From Paramarasmius palmivorus (lineage: Eukaryota > Basidiomycota > Agaricomycetes > Agaricales > Marasmiaceae): DNA of 64,000 nt. The notes below the pieces were generated by a model. It did not search any database, was not told the origin of the DNA, and saw only the letters and a list, made by a program, of their open reading frames with translations. The DNA lies in contig JAYKXP010000067.1 in the NCBI GenBank assembly GCA_037176845.1, forward strand, positions 1 through 64,000, given 5' to 3'. Shown here one piece after another: positions 23,503 through 34,954 of the stretch (positions within the stretch are counted from its first letter, which is position 1; every line of letters starts with the position of its first letter). The position numbers and the translations under genes are program-made.

Positions 23503-24339
23503 GGCATGCATATGCCTACTCACAACCTATCCTTCATGTCTTTTTAAATAATCATGGACTGCGAACACCGTCTCCTCCGTCTTCATTCTCCTCGTCGACA
23601 CATAAATAATGCGAAAATGCCCATGGCCTCATGATGTTTTTACAGCATTTCGTAACACATACACATGTCACATCTATATACAGTGCTTCGTCGTTTTGTT
23701 TTCTCGGTTTCTCGGTTTCCTGTTGTCTGTATTTATACTTGCAAGTGGAATGGATATAATGTATGCTTAAACTACTGCATATGGTTTGAATGCATCGCGT
23801 CGCGACTCCATGCTCAAAATGGAGATTAGTTGCACTGCGTCGGCGAAGCGCTTGTTCCGGTCGTCGTTTGAACTACTACTGGTCCAGTGAGTTTGACCTT
23901 TCCCTGGGGTTTGACAGCTTCGGGTTTTTGGAGAGGTGACGCGTGGATGCATGCTATGTGTTGGTACAAGTTGCCCGAAACTAGGTATAATTCTAATTCA
24001 TCTGTATTCGCAGGAATGACACGCTTGTCCGTGATGCGAGACGAGCAAAGCGCCGTCTACTCGGAAAGCTAGGGCACTGCGACTTGGTTATACCTGCCAT
24101 TCATTCCAAATCGAGTTGATGCCATCCTTCCGAAAGTAATAGATTACGCCAATACGAAAATAACTATCAAAGACATTGCGAAAACGAAAGGTCGAGAGCG
24201 CGACTAGGGTGGCGTTATTATAGCACCAAATCTGGTCAAACGTTGGTCCCTCGTCATGCGCGCGACGCCAAACTAAACCGGCAGGTTCGCTGACGTTGGG
24301 ATTAGAAACGCGACTTCAAATCTAATGGAACGAGTTTTT

Positions 24340-24880
24340 ACTTCGAGGTACGTTTCTCGGTGCCGCGTTCGACCGTTTGCTAAATAGATAAAAGTAGATT
24401 CAACGCGCGTCTACCCACATAGATCGACACTGGACATACCTTAATTTCTCATGCCAATTCCCTCAACCCGATCCGCTGACAGTATTTATTTCCTTACGCG
24501 CTGTGTACTGAAATGGAATGTATAACCTCGGAAGTATAAGTATACCAGAAACAAAACGTACGCCCTGTGCCTCGTTTTGTATACCGGAGCCGTACTTTTT
24601 GAAGTATTCTGCCCAGTGTACACGCAAACGTCCTCCTTGACCAACACCCCAGCATAATTAACCATCCCTTAAAGTGTATGGATAGATTGGTATGGGTATA
24701 CCGTATAACCAGTTGACAACCCAGGGAATGAGGAGATATAAGGTAGGAAGAGGACCAGGTGACATTTCAGAATGGAGATTCAGTGGATACCAGTATGCTG
24801 TTCTAAGGCCAACTGATTTCATGGAGAGGTTAAATAGGGATATTCTGCGCGTGATTTTCAGCTGGTTTATTTCACGTAGC
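24340..24880 (-). pseudogene. Relic of a G/H-type small membrane protein gene
   Basis: On the minus strand, pieces align in order with gene H: a last-exon remnant (near 24345-24400), the end of exon 2 (TACCTTAATTTCTC...CCTCAACCC, 24438-24475), and an exon 1 piece around AGATTGGTATGGGTATA (24684-24720). The 3' flank at 24120-24290 also resembles the flanks of G, H and I. There is no open frame. It shows that the pair array was once longer. Confidence 0.6.
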
Positions 24881-24904
24881 TAGAGCCTAGGATCACAAGC
24901 ATGT

Positions 24905-26010
24905 AATCAGTAACGGGCGCGGATCACGCAATACCAGCCACTCCTTGATTCTGAAGATCGAGCCGTGACTGGCCTAAACTGCGCTCCCGTGCCTTCTGCA
25001 CCTTGATACTTGATACTTGATAGGTACTGCCGAGGTCCCCTTTCGGAACAGGCAGGTTCCATAGCCGGTATAACTTCTTGCACAAACATGCCAGAATTCC
25101 ATAATTGCAAGCTGACTGTTCTCGAGAGGCCGCACACATGATCCACGGTCAGACAAGGTACGCTAAAAAGAGGTATAAAGACGACTCACTATCACCGCTC
25201 CGCGAATGAAGAAATTCCGTGGATATGCCAAAAGGTACCGGTTCGTCATTTTTAGCTCTCGGGGTTGGTCATTGCGCTCTTCCTGACGTGACATCTGCGC
25301 CTGACAGATCCACTGTGTCAGGCGTAGAACCCGATTTGGTGTACGAACCGCCTAGTGTGATCTTATCCGGGTTCTTCAAGTCCAAACTTGACTAAAATCT
25401 GTGCAATTACACCACAGCGGCACGGATATCCAATAACCCAAGGTTCCGTGTTCCTTCGGCTTCAGCCAGTTCCGGCGCATGAGGGTATCCAAAAAAGTGA
25501 CAGGCGATAGCTGGAGTTCGTAACCACGACACGCTGTAACACAAGAACGGTCAGTGTTAGGATAAAAGCTGGTACCGAACAACCTTTGCACAACTTTTTG
25601 CGTGAACCGTCGGTTTTGGGGTCTGGTGACGCGCCGCTGTCGAAGCCTTTACCGCTAGTCCAATAACGGTTAAGCCAGAAAACATGGTATTTGACCACGC
25701 ATTTCCCTAGACGATACACGGACGTGCTATGAGGTGTCGATCTGAGGTCGTCTTCGTTTCCACCGCCGGGTCTGGTCAACAAGAAGGTGTGAGTGAAAGG
25801 CCCAATTCAGCTCAAGAGGCTACACACCTTCCCTTTAACACGCTGACCCACAGACAATCACGGTCGCATTGAATACCTTCTTCCTCCCCAGACGTGTCAT
25901 CCTATCCATCTCTTGAGAGAAACGTCGATCCCCTTGAAGCGTCGATGTATCGAAAAGTACTCGATGTCGTAGAAACGCTAAGTTAGAGTTCGGGACCCCA
26001 TGTTTGCGGC
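24905..26010 (-). pseudogene. Decayed type-B carboxylesterase, copy 4
   Basis: Order-conserved fragments of the esterase lie on the minus strand: the segment after the nucleophile elbow (near 25185-25250), the exon with GETQNLG-like and CHY-like sequence (25376-25520), the SEDCLR region (near 25740) and the N-terminal exon (25850-26000). Many indels and stops interrupt it. Not functional. Confidence 0.75.
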
Positions 26011-26668
26011 CTGAGGAAGAAGTCAAGGGCGCGAAAACGCGTTTCTCCTTGGTTTGATTGGTTTTGTGTAGTTTCCGACCCGTATGGAAAGAGACTGAAT
26101 CATGTCTGGACATGAGATACGTATCTGCTGGCAGTATTGTGGTGGAGCTACTACCGGAACAAGTTCTAGTGCGGAATCTGGAAGCGAGAGATAAGCAAAA
26201 AAAAAAAAAGCCAAGAAACGGCCGGAATTTGGAATACGTACTGCTATATCCCATATCTCCGTATCATATCGAGCGTATTCAGCTCTTTAATCGCGTTGAG
26301 CATCGGAGCAAGAGCGATGAAAATGTAGCAGGAGTCGCGACTGATGGTGGTTTGAAGTCAAGGATGTTGCTTACTCCGCCCAGCAATTTCATCGCGATAC
26401 ATAGTTGAGCAGCGGGCTTGAACAAGAATCCAAGCTAAATTCCGTATGTATTAGGAATCTACTTGACATGTACAATAAAAACGTAAGAACGAAGAAAGCA
26501 TTCAGTACAACAAGCGGGATAACACGACGATAGCTTGGAGAGTTGGGGCGACTGTAGGGACGTGGAAAGTAGCAATAACGAAGATAATCTGGACAGCATC
26601 AAGGAATAGATGAACGTGTTCATGTACGTCTGATAAAACAGGTAAGCTCTTGCCAAGTTCCAGTCTTC

Positions 26669-26795
26669 AAGTATGGCTGCTTGCGGCGCTATCAACAATA
26701 GCCTATATGCATAAATTGGTCAACAACGGATCCAAGAAAACCCCACAAAAACCACATACTTGAATCTCGCCTTCAAGTTTCTGCAACCCAACAAA
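26669..26795 (-). pseudogene. 3' fragment of a D-type small membrane protein gene
   Basis: The end of exon 2 (GLQKLEGEIQ), the intron and the last exon (AIVDSAASSHT) match gene D. The fragment stops at 26795, where esterase sequence begins. The bases ACTCAC at the join occur in both parents, so it looks like a microhomology-mediated deletion or fusion. Confidence 0.75.
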
Positions 26796-27771
26796 ACTCA
26801 CTATCACCGCTCTGCATGATAGCACCACGAATGAAAGAATCCCGTGGAAACGCCGAATGGTACTGGTTCGTCATTTCTGGCTTTTGAGGTTGGTCATTGT
26901 CTTCTTCTACTCTTGTGCTAACACACCTGCACCAACGGATTCTCCTGTTGTCAATGTTATATCCACATTAGAATCCGTAAGCTCAAGAATGTTAGAACAT
27001 ACCTCCTAGCGTAATCTTCTCGGGATCCCCTCCAAACTTGGCCACATTCCTACGTAACCATAGCACAGCAGCACGAGTATCCAGTAACCCAAGATTCTGC
27101 GTTTCTCCAGCTCCAGTGCATGGGGATATCCGAAAAGAGAAAGGCGGTAGTTGTAGCTTGCGAACACGATGCCCTTCACGAAAACGGCTTAGTACGAGGT
27201 CTGATACCAAACAATGTAAATGTACCTTCGCAACTAGATATGAACCGTCGATTTTAGGGTCTGACGAGGCTCCACTATCAAAGCCTCCACCGCTAGTTTG
27301 AAGGATAGGTCAAAAATAAGATATTTGGCGAGCAGGATACTCACTGTGAGTAAAGATACATAGGAAGCCCCGACGCGTTATGAGGTGCGACGATGTTGAT
27401 TCTGAGGCAGTCTTCGCTTTGGATCGATTTACCATTTCCACCATCAACTCTGGACTAAGCAAAAGCGTCAATGGAAGAAGTCTAGCACGACATCGAGCTA
27501 CGTACCTTCCCTGAAAACATGCCGGCCCATACGCTGTCGCGTTGAATACCCCTTCCTTCTCCTTTGCCGTGACAGGCTGAAGCGGTCTCCATCGGTTCTC
27601 CCCAGACGTGTCAGCTGCGTATCGGACCCCGAGCCATTTCTTGAGAGGTATGTCGATACCAGGTGTCGATGTATCGGCGAGCCCTTGCACTCTTCCTGAT
27701 GTCGTGGAAACGACGAGTTCAGAAGCCCATGCTTGTGAAGCTACGAGGATGAGCGCGTAGGGAAGTCGCAT
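26796..27771 (-). pseudogene. Type-B carboxylesterase copy 3, truncated
   Basis: The 5' half is close to copy 2: signal peptide MRLPYALILVASQAWA (ATG 27771), WLGVRYAADTSGENRWRP, SEDCLRIN region, KFGGDPEKITLGG, then the ESVGAG exon and the following exon up to 26796. All sequence for the second half, including the catalytic acid and His, is missing. A short deletion removes part of the ALELAEAGETQNLG segment (near 27110). Its upstream flank (27772-28360) duplicates that of copy 2. It cannot make an active esterase. Confidence 0.8.
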
Positions 27772-28360
27772 TGTCACGGCTCTTTGGTCCTCGTTGACAC
27801 TCGTTCCTCTCCATGGTTTCATATAGTTTCGGATACACTTCGGCGAGTCGAGAAGTGGTAGAGACTGAATTGTGTCGGGTCATATGTGATGGCTGCTTGT
27901 AGTCGAGAGTTATCGTCCTCGTGATGGTGGTATAGGTTCAAGAAAAGCGTCTGGGGCGAGATCAGGATAGAAGAAACGCGTCCGAAAACCTTAATACGTA
28001 CCATTCCTCCACTGGCTCCAAAAATCCATTTTCCCCCTTCCTTTGCCTAGGCTCGTGGCTCCGCGATGTTCATGCATCATTCCTGGCCGTGACCTATGAC
28101 TTTTCTGGTTTCCAACTGGTACAAGTGTCGATTGCAAGCGTGTTCAGGAAGCCTATAGTCGTTGCTCGGGCACCAAAACTACTAAACCGAAAAAGTATTG
28201 GGCATTTACACTGTCCTGATTTGCCCAAAAGGTCGAATGAGAGTCGTCGGAGCACTGAAGTCGCAGATAGAGACGTAGCATGGGCGGGTGATGATGGTGG
28301 TGCAGAGCCAAGAGTGTTTCTGACGACCATGTAGTCTTCACTGGGCCGACTCAAACAACA

Positions 28361-29425
28361 CCACCAAAACTTCCTGCCTCAGTGCCTGCTTCCCGCCATC
28401 CTAGGACCCGACTAGGACCCATAATTTCCCATCACACAGCCCAACTCCAGCCCACTCCTCCGCCTTTCTGGCCCCGTTTCTGTCCAGCGGTTTTCCGTAG
28501 TAGCTAAATGGTTCATTGAGGAATCGAATCGGGTTTCCTGGCCATAGGTACGTTTGCGCATTTCCTTATTCGTACTTTCCTAGCTAATTCTCTTGCGTTG
28601 CAGTCTTACATGCGCCTGTATACCAGTCTCATGTGTCATTGATACTAGGAAATCGAATCACTCTCTGCCTATCATAAACCGATCGACTTGAGTCGGCGAG
28701 TCGGCGGTACAGCTAGTCTCCCTTGGACCACAAGTTCGTCTCGACTTCATAGCTGTAAGCAATTTGTGGAGCTCTCACACGTCTGTACTTTCCATAGTTG
28801 CGTTGGATGATAATGCCCGACTCGAAGGTGCGTGCATACCCAATACTTCTGTTCTTATTTCTTACCTCCTTGTCCCTTCTAGCAAACTCCCGAATCATTC
28901 TCCGTACTCGGGAGCTTTAATCTGCGCTCCAAACGCCCGTCTTCCCTTCCCTGTGACTACCGAATCCGGATGAGGCTGACAATTGAGTATCAATGAAGGA
29001 GAATTTCTATGTACATCCATTGTTTTACGCGACCGTTCACTGGCAGGTTACGGCTGTGTACTGTCATTCGGAACAACGACCCATTGGCCCCCCAGAATAT
29101 TTCAGGGTTCTTCCAGGGTGACGAGTCTGCCTGAACAGACCTACCACCTGTGCATCGTGGACAAAAATATGTTCATCGAGGGTCAAAACAGCCGTTCTAC
29201 ACACTGGAGCCAGCGTTCCCATCGGAGAACAAGGTGCGCCTGGGTATGGTAAATGAAGGGAAGTTGTATTAATACTGATGTCATTACTTTAACACAGGTA
29301 GATCTAACATAAGGTTCGTCCGTTTGCGCTTTTTCTCCGCAAGTATACCGAATAGGCGGGCTTCTAGAAGAGTTACCGATCACATCCACGCCACGGACGA
29401 AAGGGCAAGTCAAGACAAACCCCCT
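28361..29425. other. No gene recognised
   Basis: I see no coherent gene. There are short frames only, some with plausible splice sites but without family motifs. Confidence 0.4.
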
Positions 29426-29432
29426 ATAAGAG
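29426..29432 (+). promoter_or_regulatory. TATA box of Cyt-like gene 1
   Basis: TATAAGA lies 57 bp upstream of the ATG at 29483, a typical spacing for this window. Confidence 0.5.
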
Positions 29433-29482
29433 CTCCTCCTCTTTCCCACTCATCCCGTCAGCTAATATTCACTGTTCAAATC

Positions 29483-30206
29483 ATGTCCAGCGGTATGTCG
29501 CTTGCACTTTCAATGTCTAGGCCCTCTTCCTCACATGTTTGAAGAGCCAACCTACTTTCACGAAATTTTCAAGCTACCAGAGGACCTTGTCCACACCGCT
29601 CAGCAGGTGACTAGCTTCGCGGTGCACTTTGTCGACATCAATCAACCAAGAGCATTCCAATTCCAGAGATTCTTGGATGGTATTAACAACTACAGTGGCA
29701 AGCCGATTACGCTGCGTTCCCCTCGAACAAATGTTGATATTTCGGTTCATTTAGGCAATGAACTTACGATGGATAAATTCCAGAGTAACACCGTCAACCA
29801 GCAAAATGCCACGGTATCCACGATGGTAGATAAGATCGTCGATTACCTGCGCGTTGTCTTCGGTGTCACTCTAAGCGACGATATTGTCGGAGAACTGTCG
29901 AAGAATATCGAGGAGACTTTCACCGACTTGAAAACGTCCCAGACACATGGCTGGGCCAACTCTTCCAAGTCTAGTTCTTCTCGGAACTCTTGGCAATATC
30001 GATTGCATTTCGCGTTCCCCAATCCTGACCTGCCGAACTTCTTCTATAGCGGGTTGGCTACTATCAATGTGGAGGCGGACATTGAGGAAGAGTCGTCTTG
30101 GTGGGGACTGCGAAGCAACACGCAGAAAAATTTCTCTGCAGCCATTGATGCTATGGAACTGATCGTCCAGAAAGGCTTCGAAGACCCAATGAATTCCACT
30201 GCTTGA
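29483..30206 (+). CDS. Cyt/volvatoxin-like pore-forming toxin, copy 1
   Basis: Predicted single-domain alpha/beta pore-forming protein of the Cyt delta-endotoxin fold, the family of volvatoxin A2 from a mushroom. Such proteins are known to bind membrane lipid and permeabilise cells. The best start is ATG 29483, with a short first exon, an intron 29493-29544 and the main exon from 29545. Family-like features are the N-terminal PTYFHEIFKLPEDLV, a Gln/Asn-rich TVNQQNATVSTMV helix (about 29790), the WQYRLHFAFPNPDLP beta-strand region (about 29990-30030) and a SSWWGLRS motif near the C-terminus. A GC-AG intron (29702-29758, 57 nt) is likely, by comparison with copy 2. It is a multiple of three without stops, so retention would insert 19 residues. 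There is no signal peptide, as is usual for the family. Copy 2 lies 1.3 kb downstream on the same strand. Family assignment is by motif pattern only. Confidence 0.72.
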
Positions 30207-30769
30207 GAAACTTCCGGTGCGTTTTAATGCCTTCCTCGAGTCACAAACAGTTGACAGGCATTGACTAGACGACAGAGTGAGCCAACAAGTCGACAGTTTA
30301 TGTAGTTGATCGTTGTAACATAGGTAAATCGTAGATGAAATCGCACTTCAAGTTGAACGTTAAAGGTCACGGTATGAAACACTCTCCCAAAAAAAAAAGT
30401 TCAAGTTCCGGCAAACCCCGGTAAAGATTTCGGACTCAAACTCGGAGTTTTTGATTCAACCTCTTTCCTGGTCGTCAATTCACCGTCTCATTACCAACCT
30501 CGGCACTATTCAACTAGGTTACAGTATAAACGTACAGCTTCAACTTCACTGAATATCGACTACAACATTCGAAAACGAAACCAATACTAGATACAAGTAC
30601 GTCTGGGACACTTCAAGTTGGCTTCATTACGTGTCTGTGAACCCCTTGGTAACCTCAGCTTTCTTTCCGTTATCTATGTTTAGCCTTGTCTGCGAGCAAA
30701 TCGCGAGAAAACGGAACCTAGAAGCAGTTGCTTTTCTCGGTGCTTTTTGTCTACAGACCCTTGCCATGA

Positions 30770-31009
30770 ATCTCAAGTTCACAAAAGCCCGAAGGATCGG
30801 ATGCGATTATAGCAACGACAGGTTGCCTGGAGCTCCAGGGAAAGGCTGGCTTTCCGAACGGCGAATATCCAGAGAAGGAGGACGCCATGATCCCAGAGCA
30901 TGTTGGACCTGAGTGGCACTTTCTCGATCCTTCATACTATTCGGTACTGCCAACGAACTATGAATCATCGACTGGGGAAATTTGGACACTTGTTATTCGG
31001 GACGCTTGA
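30770..31009 (+). other. Possible exon of an unrecognised small gene
   Basis: One frame, open from about 30770 to a stop at 31009, encodes a compositionally protein-like stretch with GKAGFPNGEYPEKEDAM and ending GEIWTLVIRDA. There is no in-frame ATG near its 5' end, so an upstream exon would be needed. It lies between the two Cyt-like genes on the same strand. No family recognised; it may be a remnant. Confidence 0.3.
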
Positions 31010-31405
31010 AAACAACTTAAAACCTCGACACAAGGCAGCTGTATCCTGTACCGAGGAATTTCAACATTAACTTGTACAACGTTCCCGCTGTCAACTTGAA
31101 GTTTAGAGCTCATCAGAAGGCAACGTCATACTACTGCACTTTCGCAAGCACCCTTTGTATCGAGTGCCACCCATCTTGTCACGGTGTTTTTCCTCCATCT
31201 GGAATAGGAGAGCAATTTCGGGTCCATTCTGACAGCAACAACATCGTCAATCGTCGAATTTTGGTTTTGGGGCTGCTTCTTGACATGCAGCAAAGGTGCA
31301 CGTTTTGTGGAAATCAATACGTATTTCCTCTATGTAAGCTTGAGTGACTTTAATCGCCCAAACACACTACTCCAAGTCCCAACCAAACAAGGATAATCTG
31401 AAAAC

Positions 31406-31412
31406 TATAAAA
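31406..31412 (+). promoter_or_regulatory. TATA box of Cyt-like gene 2
   Basis: TATAAAA lies 86 bp upstream of the ATG at 31492. Confidence 0.5.
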
Positions 31413-31491
31413 CCTCTTCCGTCTGGGTCTTGTATGCTCATCAAGCTATCCACTCTCGAGTCATTCAAAGTACAAAATCATCACTTTCAAC

Positions 31492-32212
31492 ATGTCTGGT
31501 GAAGGTGTTTGCAAACGCTTTCAGGTTGATTGTACTCACAGCTCTACAGATCCAGTCTACTTCGACCAATTTTCCAAGCTGCCTCCAAACCTTGTCATCA
31601 CTGCCATAGAGGTCACCAAATTTGCAGCGCACTACGTCAACCTCGAGGACCCGAAGTCGTTCAAGTGGCAGGAGTTCTTGGATGGCATTAACAGCTACCC
31701 AGGCAAGTTGATTGTACCAAACTCTCTTCAGATAAAATGTTGATAGTAAATTTTAAATAGGCGATGACCTGGCGATGGACAAGTTCCAAAATAACACCAT
31801 CAATCAGCAGACTGCGACGGTGCAGACTATGGTCGACAAGATTGTCGACTTTCTGCGCGTTGTCCTCAGTGTCGCGCTAAGTGGGGCGGACATTGCGGCG
31901 CTGGCGAAGAACATCGAGACGACCTTTACCGACTTGAGGACAGCCAAAGAAAATGGTTGGGCCGACTTTTCAAAGTCTAGCTCCTCAAACAACTCCTCCT
32001 GGCAGTATCGAGTACAGTTTGCGTTCCCCAACCCAGACCTCCCAGATTATTTCTACAGCTTGGTGACTACCATCAAGCTTGAGGCGGATATCAAGGAGGA
32101 GTCGTCTTGGTGGGGCTTGGAGAGCAGCACGCAGAAGAACTTCTCAGCGGTTATCGACGCCATGCAGCTTATTGTTTCGCAAGGCTTCAAGGACCCACGC
32201 AAACCTGTTTAA
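31492..32212 (+). CDS. Cyt/volvatoxin-like pore-forming toxin, copy 2
   Basis: Tandem paralogue of copy 1, with the same conserved blocks: FDQFSKLPPNLV, TATVQTMVDKIVDFLRVVL, WQYRVQFAFPNPDLPDYF and SSWWGLESS. Comparison with copy 1 supports two introns. One is at 31499-31549 (51 nt; also stop-free and a multiple of three). The other, at 31703-31760 (58 nt), opens with the GC-AG donor GCAAGT. The second intron must be removed, because it contains two in-frame stops. The last exon is 31761-32212. No break is seen. The predicted role is a cytosolic or secreted pore-forming defence toxin (family knowledge); the target is unknown. Confidence 0.75.
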
Positions 32213-32617
32213 ATATTATGGTGTGTAGACATCCCCTCAGACTTCTTTAGCAATAGACTGACGATTGGGTAGCTTTCGAAGGCAGTGGAAAAAGTGGCTT
32301 TCAACAAGTCATTGAAGAAGTCAAAGTGACGTCCAACAGGTCACTTAGGAAAGAGATTCCACTGCTGCTCGAAACCATTTTGAACATAAATTTGTAACAC
32401 TGTACTTTCTTGCGAAATCGAAATTTAATGTGTTGATCCTTACGTGCTTGCACAAGAAATCGCGCCACTTATTCAATCATTCCTAGAAAATGGTGTAGAG
32501 TCGCCTCTAGGCATGAGATTACTCGCCGTACTTCTTGCTGCTGTAAAGAGTTGTAGAGATTCATGAGTTACAGCCGTTTACTTACATTCATTGAGTACCT
32601 GGATGAAACGACAACGA

Positions 32618-33040
32618 AAACCCAAAGTGCCTGCAAAACGGAGATTTACCTACTTGCCTTGACGTTGGCGCTGGGCGAAGCGCTGGTCCAAGTTGGCGTC
32701 GAAAGTCCTCAAAAGCTCAGGATTCTGGTGTGGATGTATGCTATACGCCGGAGCAATTTGCCTGAGAATCGATACAGTTTTCATTTCGCTCGTCGCTCGA
32801 GGCACTCGCGAACATGCTTGAAATCTTAGTCTAAACACGGCGCGTCGCGCCTCCATGCTCAAAACGGAGATTCACTTGCCTTGGGCGTTAGGCAAAGCGC
32901 TTGTCCGAGTTGGCGTCGAAATCGAAATGGTCCTCACAAGTCCGGGATTCCGGGATGTATGCTATGCGCTGGAGCAATTTGCTTGAGAATCAATACCGTT
33001 TTCATTTCGCTCGTCGCTCGAGGCACTCGCGAACAGTGGC
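32618..33040. repeat. Two tandem copies of the dispersed module repeat
   Basis: Units 32618-32835 and 32836-33040 share AAAACGGAGATT, GCAAAGCGCTTGTCC-like and TCATTTCGCTCGTCGCTCGA. The same unit occurs singly at 19430-19660 and 23785-24000, 3' of genes B and E. Confidence 0.7.
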
Positions 33041-33270
33041 ACAATACTCATGTCCCTAGGTTTACCTCGATCCCTCCAGCTGTCATCACGGTATTGTTCC
33101 GCGTGTTTGCATACATAGATACAAGTAGATTTCTAGGTTGGATTCATGTTCGAGACCAGGTTACATCACGTCGAGGACAACAGTTACAGATAGACGATAG
33201 TCCAAGGGATAGGCGACTGCGTTTGTGTAAGAAACGATTGACAAGTATGCCCATTGCCAAGTGCTAACAT

Positions 33271-33858
33271 TCAAGCTTTTGCGGCACTATCAACAATAGT
33301 CTATATATGCACCATTTAGTCAACGACAAACCCAAGAAAACCCACACAAACCACATACCTGAATCTCGCCTTCAAGTTTCCGCAAACCGGCATAACACTC
33401 ATCAACCCGCTTGACGAGCTTCCATTTAAACATAGCCCAAGCAAGGACTTTATCGCGCGACGGCTCATCGCGAATGTGTTGTTTAAACTCGTTCACTTTA
33501 TCTTCAAATCTAAGTGAACAGATCAGTCTCTCGTCATTCCAGAAGCGAATTTTGAACACGGCACGTACTCTCTGAGCCGCGTCCTAAACCCAGCAGCATG
33601 ATCCCTCAAAATGAAGTTGCGTTTAGCAATGGAATTGTTATCCCTGATCATTTTCTTGATATTGGTGATCAGTTCCTGCAGGACATCGACCGACTGGCAA
33701 GGATGAAACCAGTTGAATGTATGTGGTGCAACCATGTATAAGATGGTCAGAGATAGACCAACGACGAGGAGAGGACGAGGCAAGCCCGAATCGTTCATCG
33801 TGGATTCGAGAATGGCGTGTGAAGGAGAAGAGGAGGTTTGAGTTGCGACAGGTGACAT
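33271..33858 (-). CDS. Small single-span membrane protein, pair D/F minus member (D)
   Basis: A/C/D subclass, with exons 33569-33858 (290 nt), 33359-33509 (151 nt) and 33271-33300 (30 nt), 156 aa. N-terminus MSPVATQTSSSPSH then MNDSGLPRP; span LLVVGLSLTILYMVAPHTF; then NWFHPCQSV. Exon 2 ends DECYAGLRKLEGEIQ and exon 3 is TIVDSAAKA. Exon lengths are identical to A and C. It diverges from F at 34955; the 1.1 kb between them has no long inverted repeat, only an imperfect hairpin near 34650-34680. Function unknown. Confidence 0.78.
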
Positions 33859-34954
33859 TGGGTGTTTGAGTGTCTGTACGGAGATGTTTTAGTAGTCGAA
33901 TTGGGAGCTCTGGATTGAGGTTTACCCAATAGCAAGCCGGGCGAGCTCGTCTACAGCACATTGGCTGACCAATCCCGACACCGCTGACCCAATTCAATCC
34001 TAACCAGGGCCCAAAGTCTCCATCGTGGACAGTCCTCCTAACTTGAACACGACACGAGCACAGTGCTATCATGCTACGTCACGAAACACTGAGTATGCAT
34101 GGGTAGTAGCAACCAGTGGTGACTGTGTACGCGTTGTTGTCAACAACAGCAAGTTGGCGAGTGAGGTCGTATTTCTGGAGGAACCTGGAAATGGCCTCAA
34201 CAGTAAGGCTTGTTTGAAGATATGCAATATCGTGCACGAAGTTTGGTGATGGTTTGGTACGAGTTACGAGCCATAGAATACATGAACGATGGCCTCGAAG
34301 CTGGGCGCTAAAAGGGCGCAAGTTGATCGTGGGTGAGGCTCAGGTCTGAGGGTGGTCGTAGGTCGACACAACGATGAAAGGCATCGACGATGGTGTAGGC
34401 GCAAAAGAGCACTGAGTCTCGGCAACGTCGCTTACACAACGGAACCAAGACAGTGGCCCCATGTGGAGCCAAGAATATCTTCACCGCCGTTCGAACATGT
34501 ACTTAGATTTGCGAGCACAAGAAATTTCTATAAAATAGCAGCTTGAGTATAGCTGAACATTTTGAATAATTATACTGCGTAACGAGCAGAAAGTAACATA
34601 GGGAAATGGTTTTTTTTCCCGACACCAGCTAGGGTCCGAGAATCTGGGTAGGCACCGAAACAGCGGTACCTATCCCCTAAGCCCGACAACTTGGATTCCG
34701 GGCTGCTACTGCGCTCTGATCCTCTTCTCAGTCTGTCGTGTTCTATATCTCCCATGTTCCTCGCACCCAGCTCACTTGCGCACTCACCGCCGTCTTCAAC
34801 CTCTCGAATGGCTTCATTGTCGCCTGTTTGGTTCATTTTGCGCGTGTTTTCGTCGTAATGGCCGTCACAGCCCTATACACGGTATGTAGTTTAGCATCTC
34901 GAAAACGACTATCCAGTCCATTGACCCGTCAAACATCCAACAGATACCCAGGAA
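33859..34954. promoter_or_regulatory. Shared divergent upstream region of D and F
   Basis: A 1.1 kb divergent intergenic region. Unlike A/B, C/E, H/K and I/L it has no long inverted repeat. An imperfect hairpin (GGTAGGCACC against GGTACCTATCC) occurs near 34650-34680. No gene is supported in it. Confidence 0.5.
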
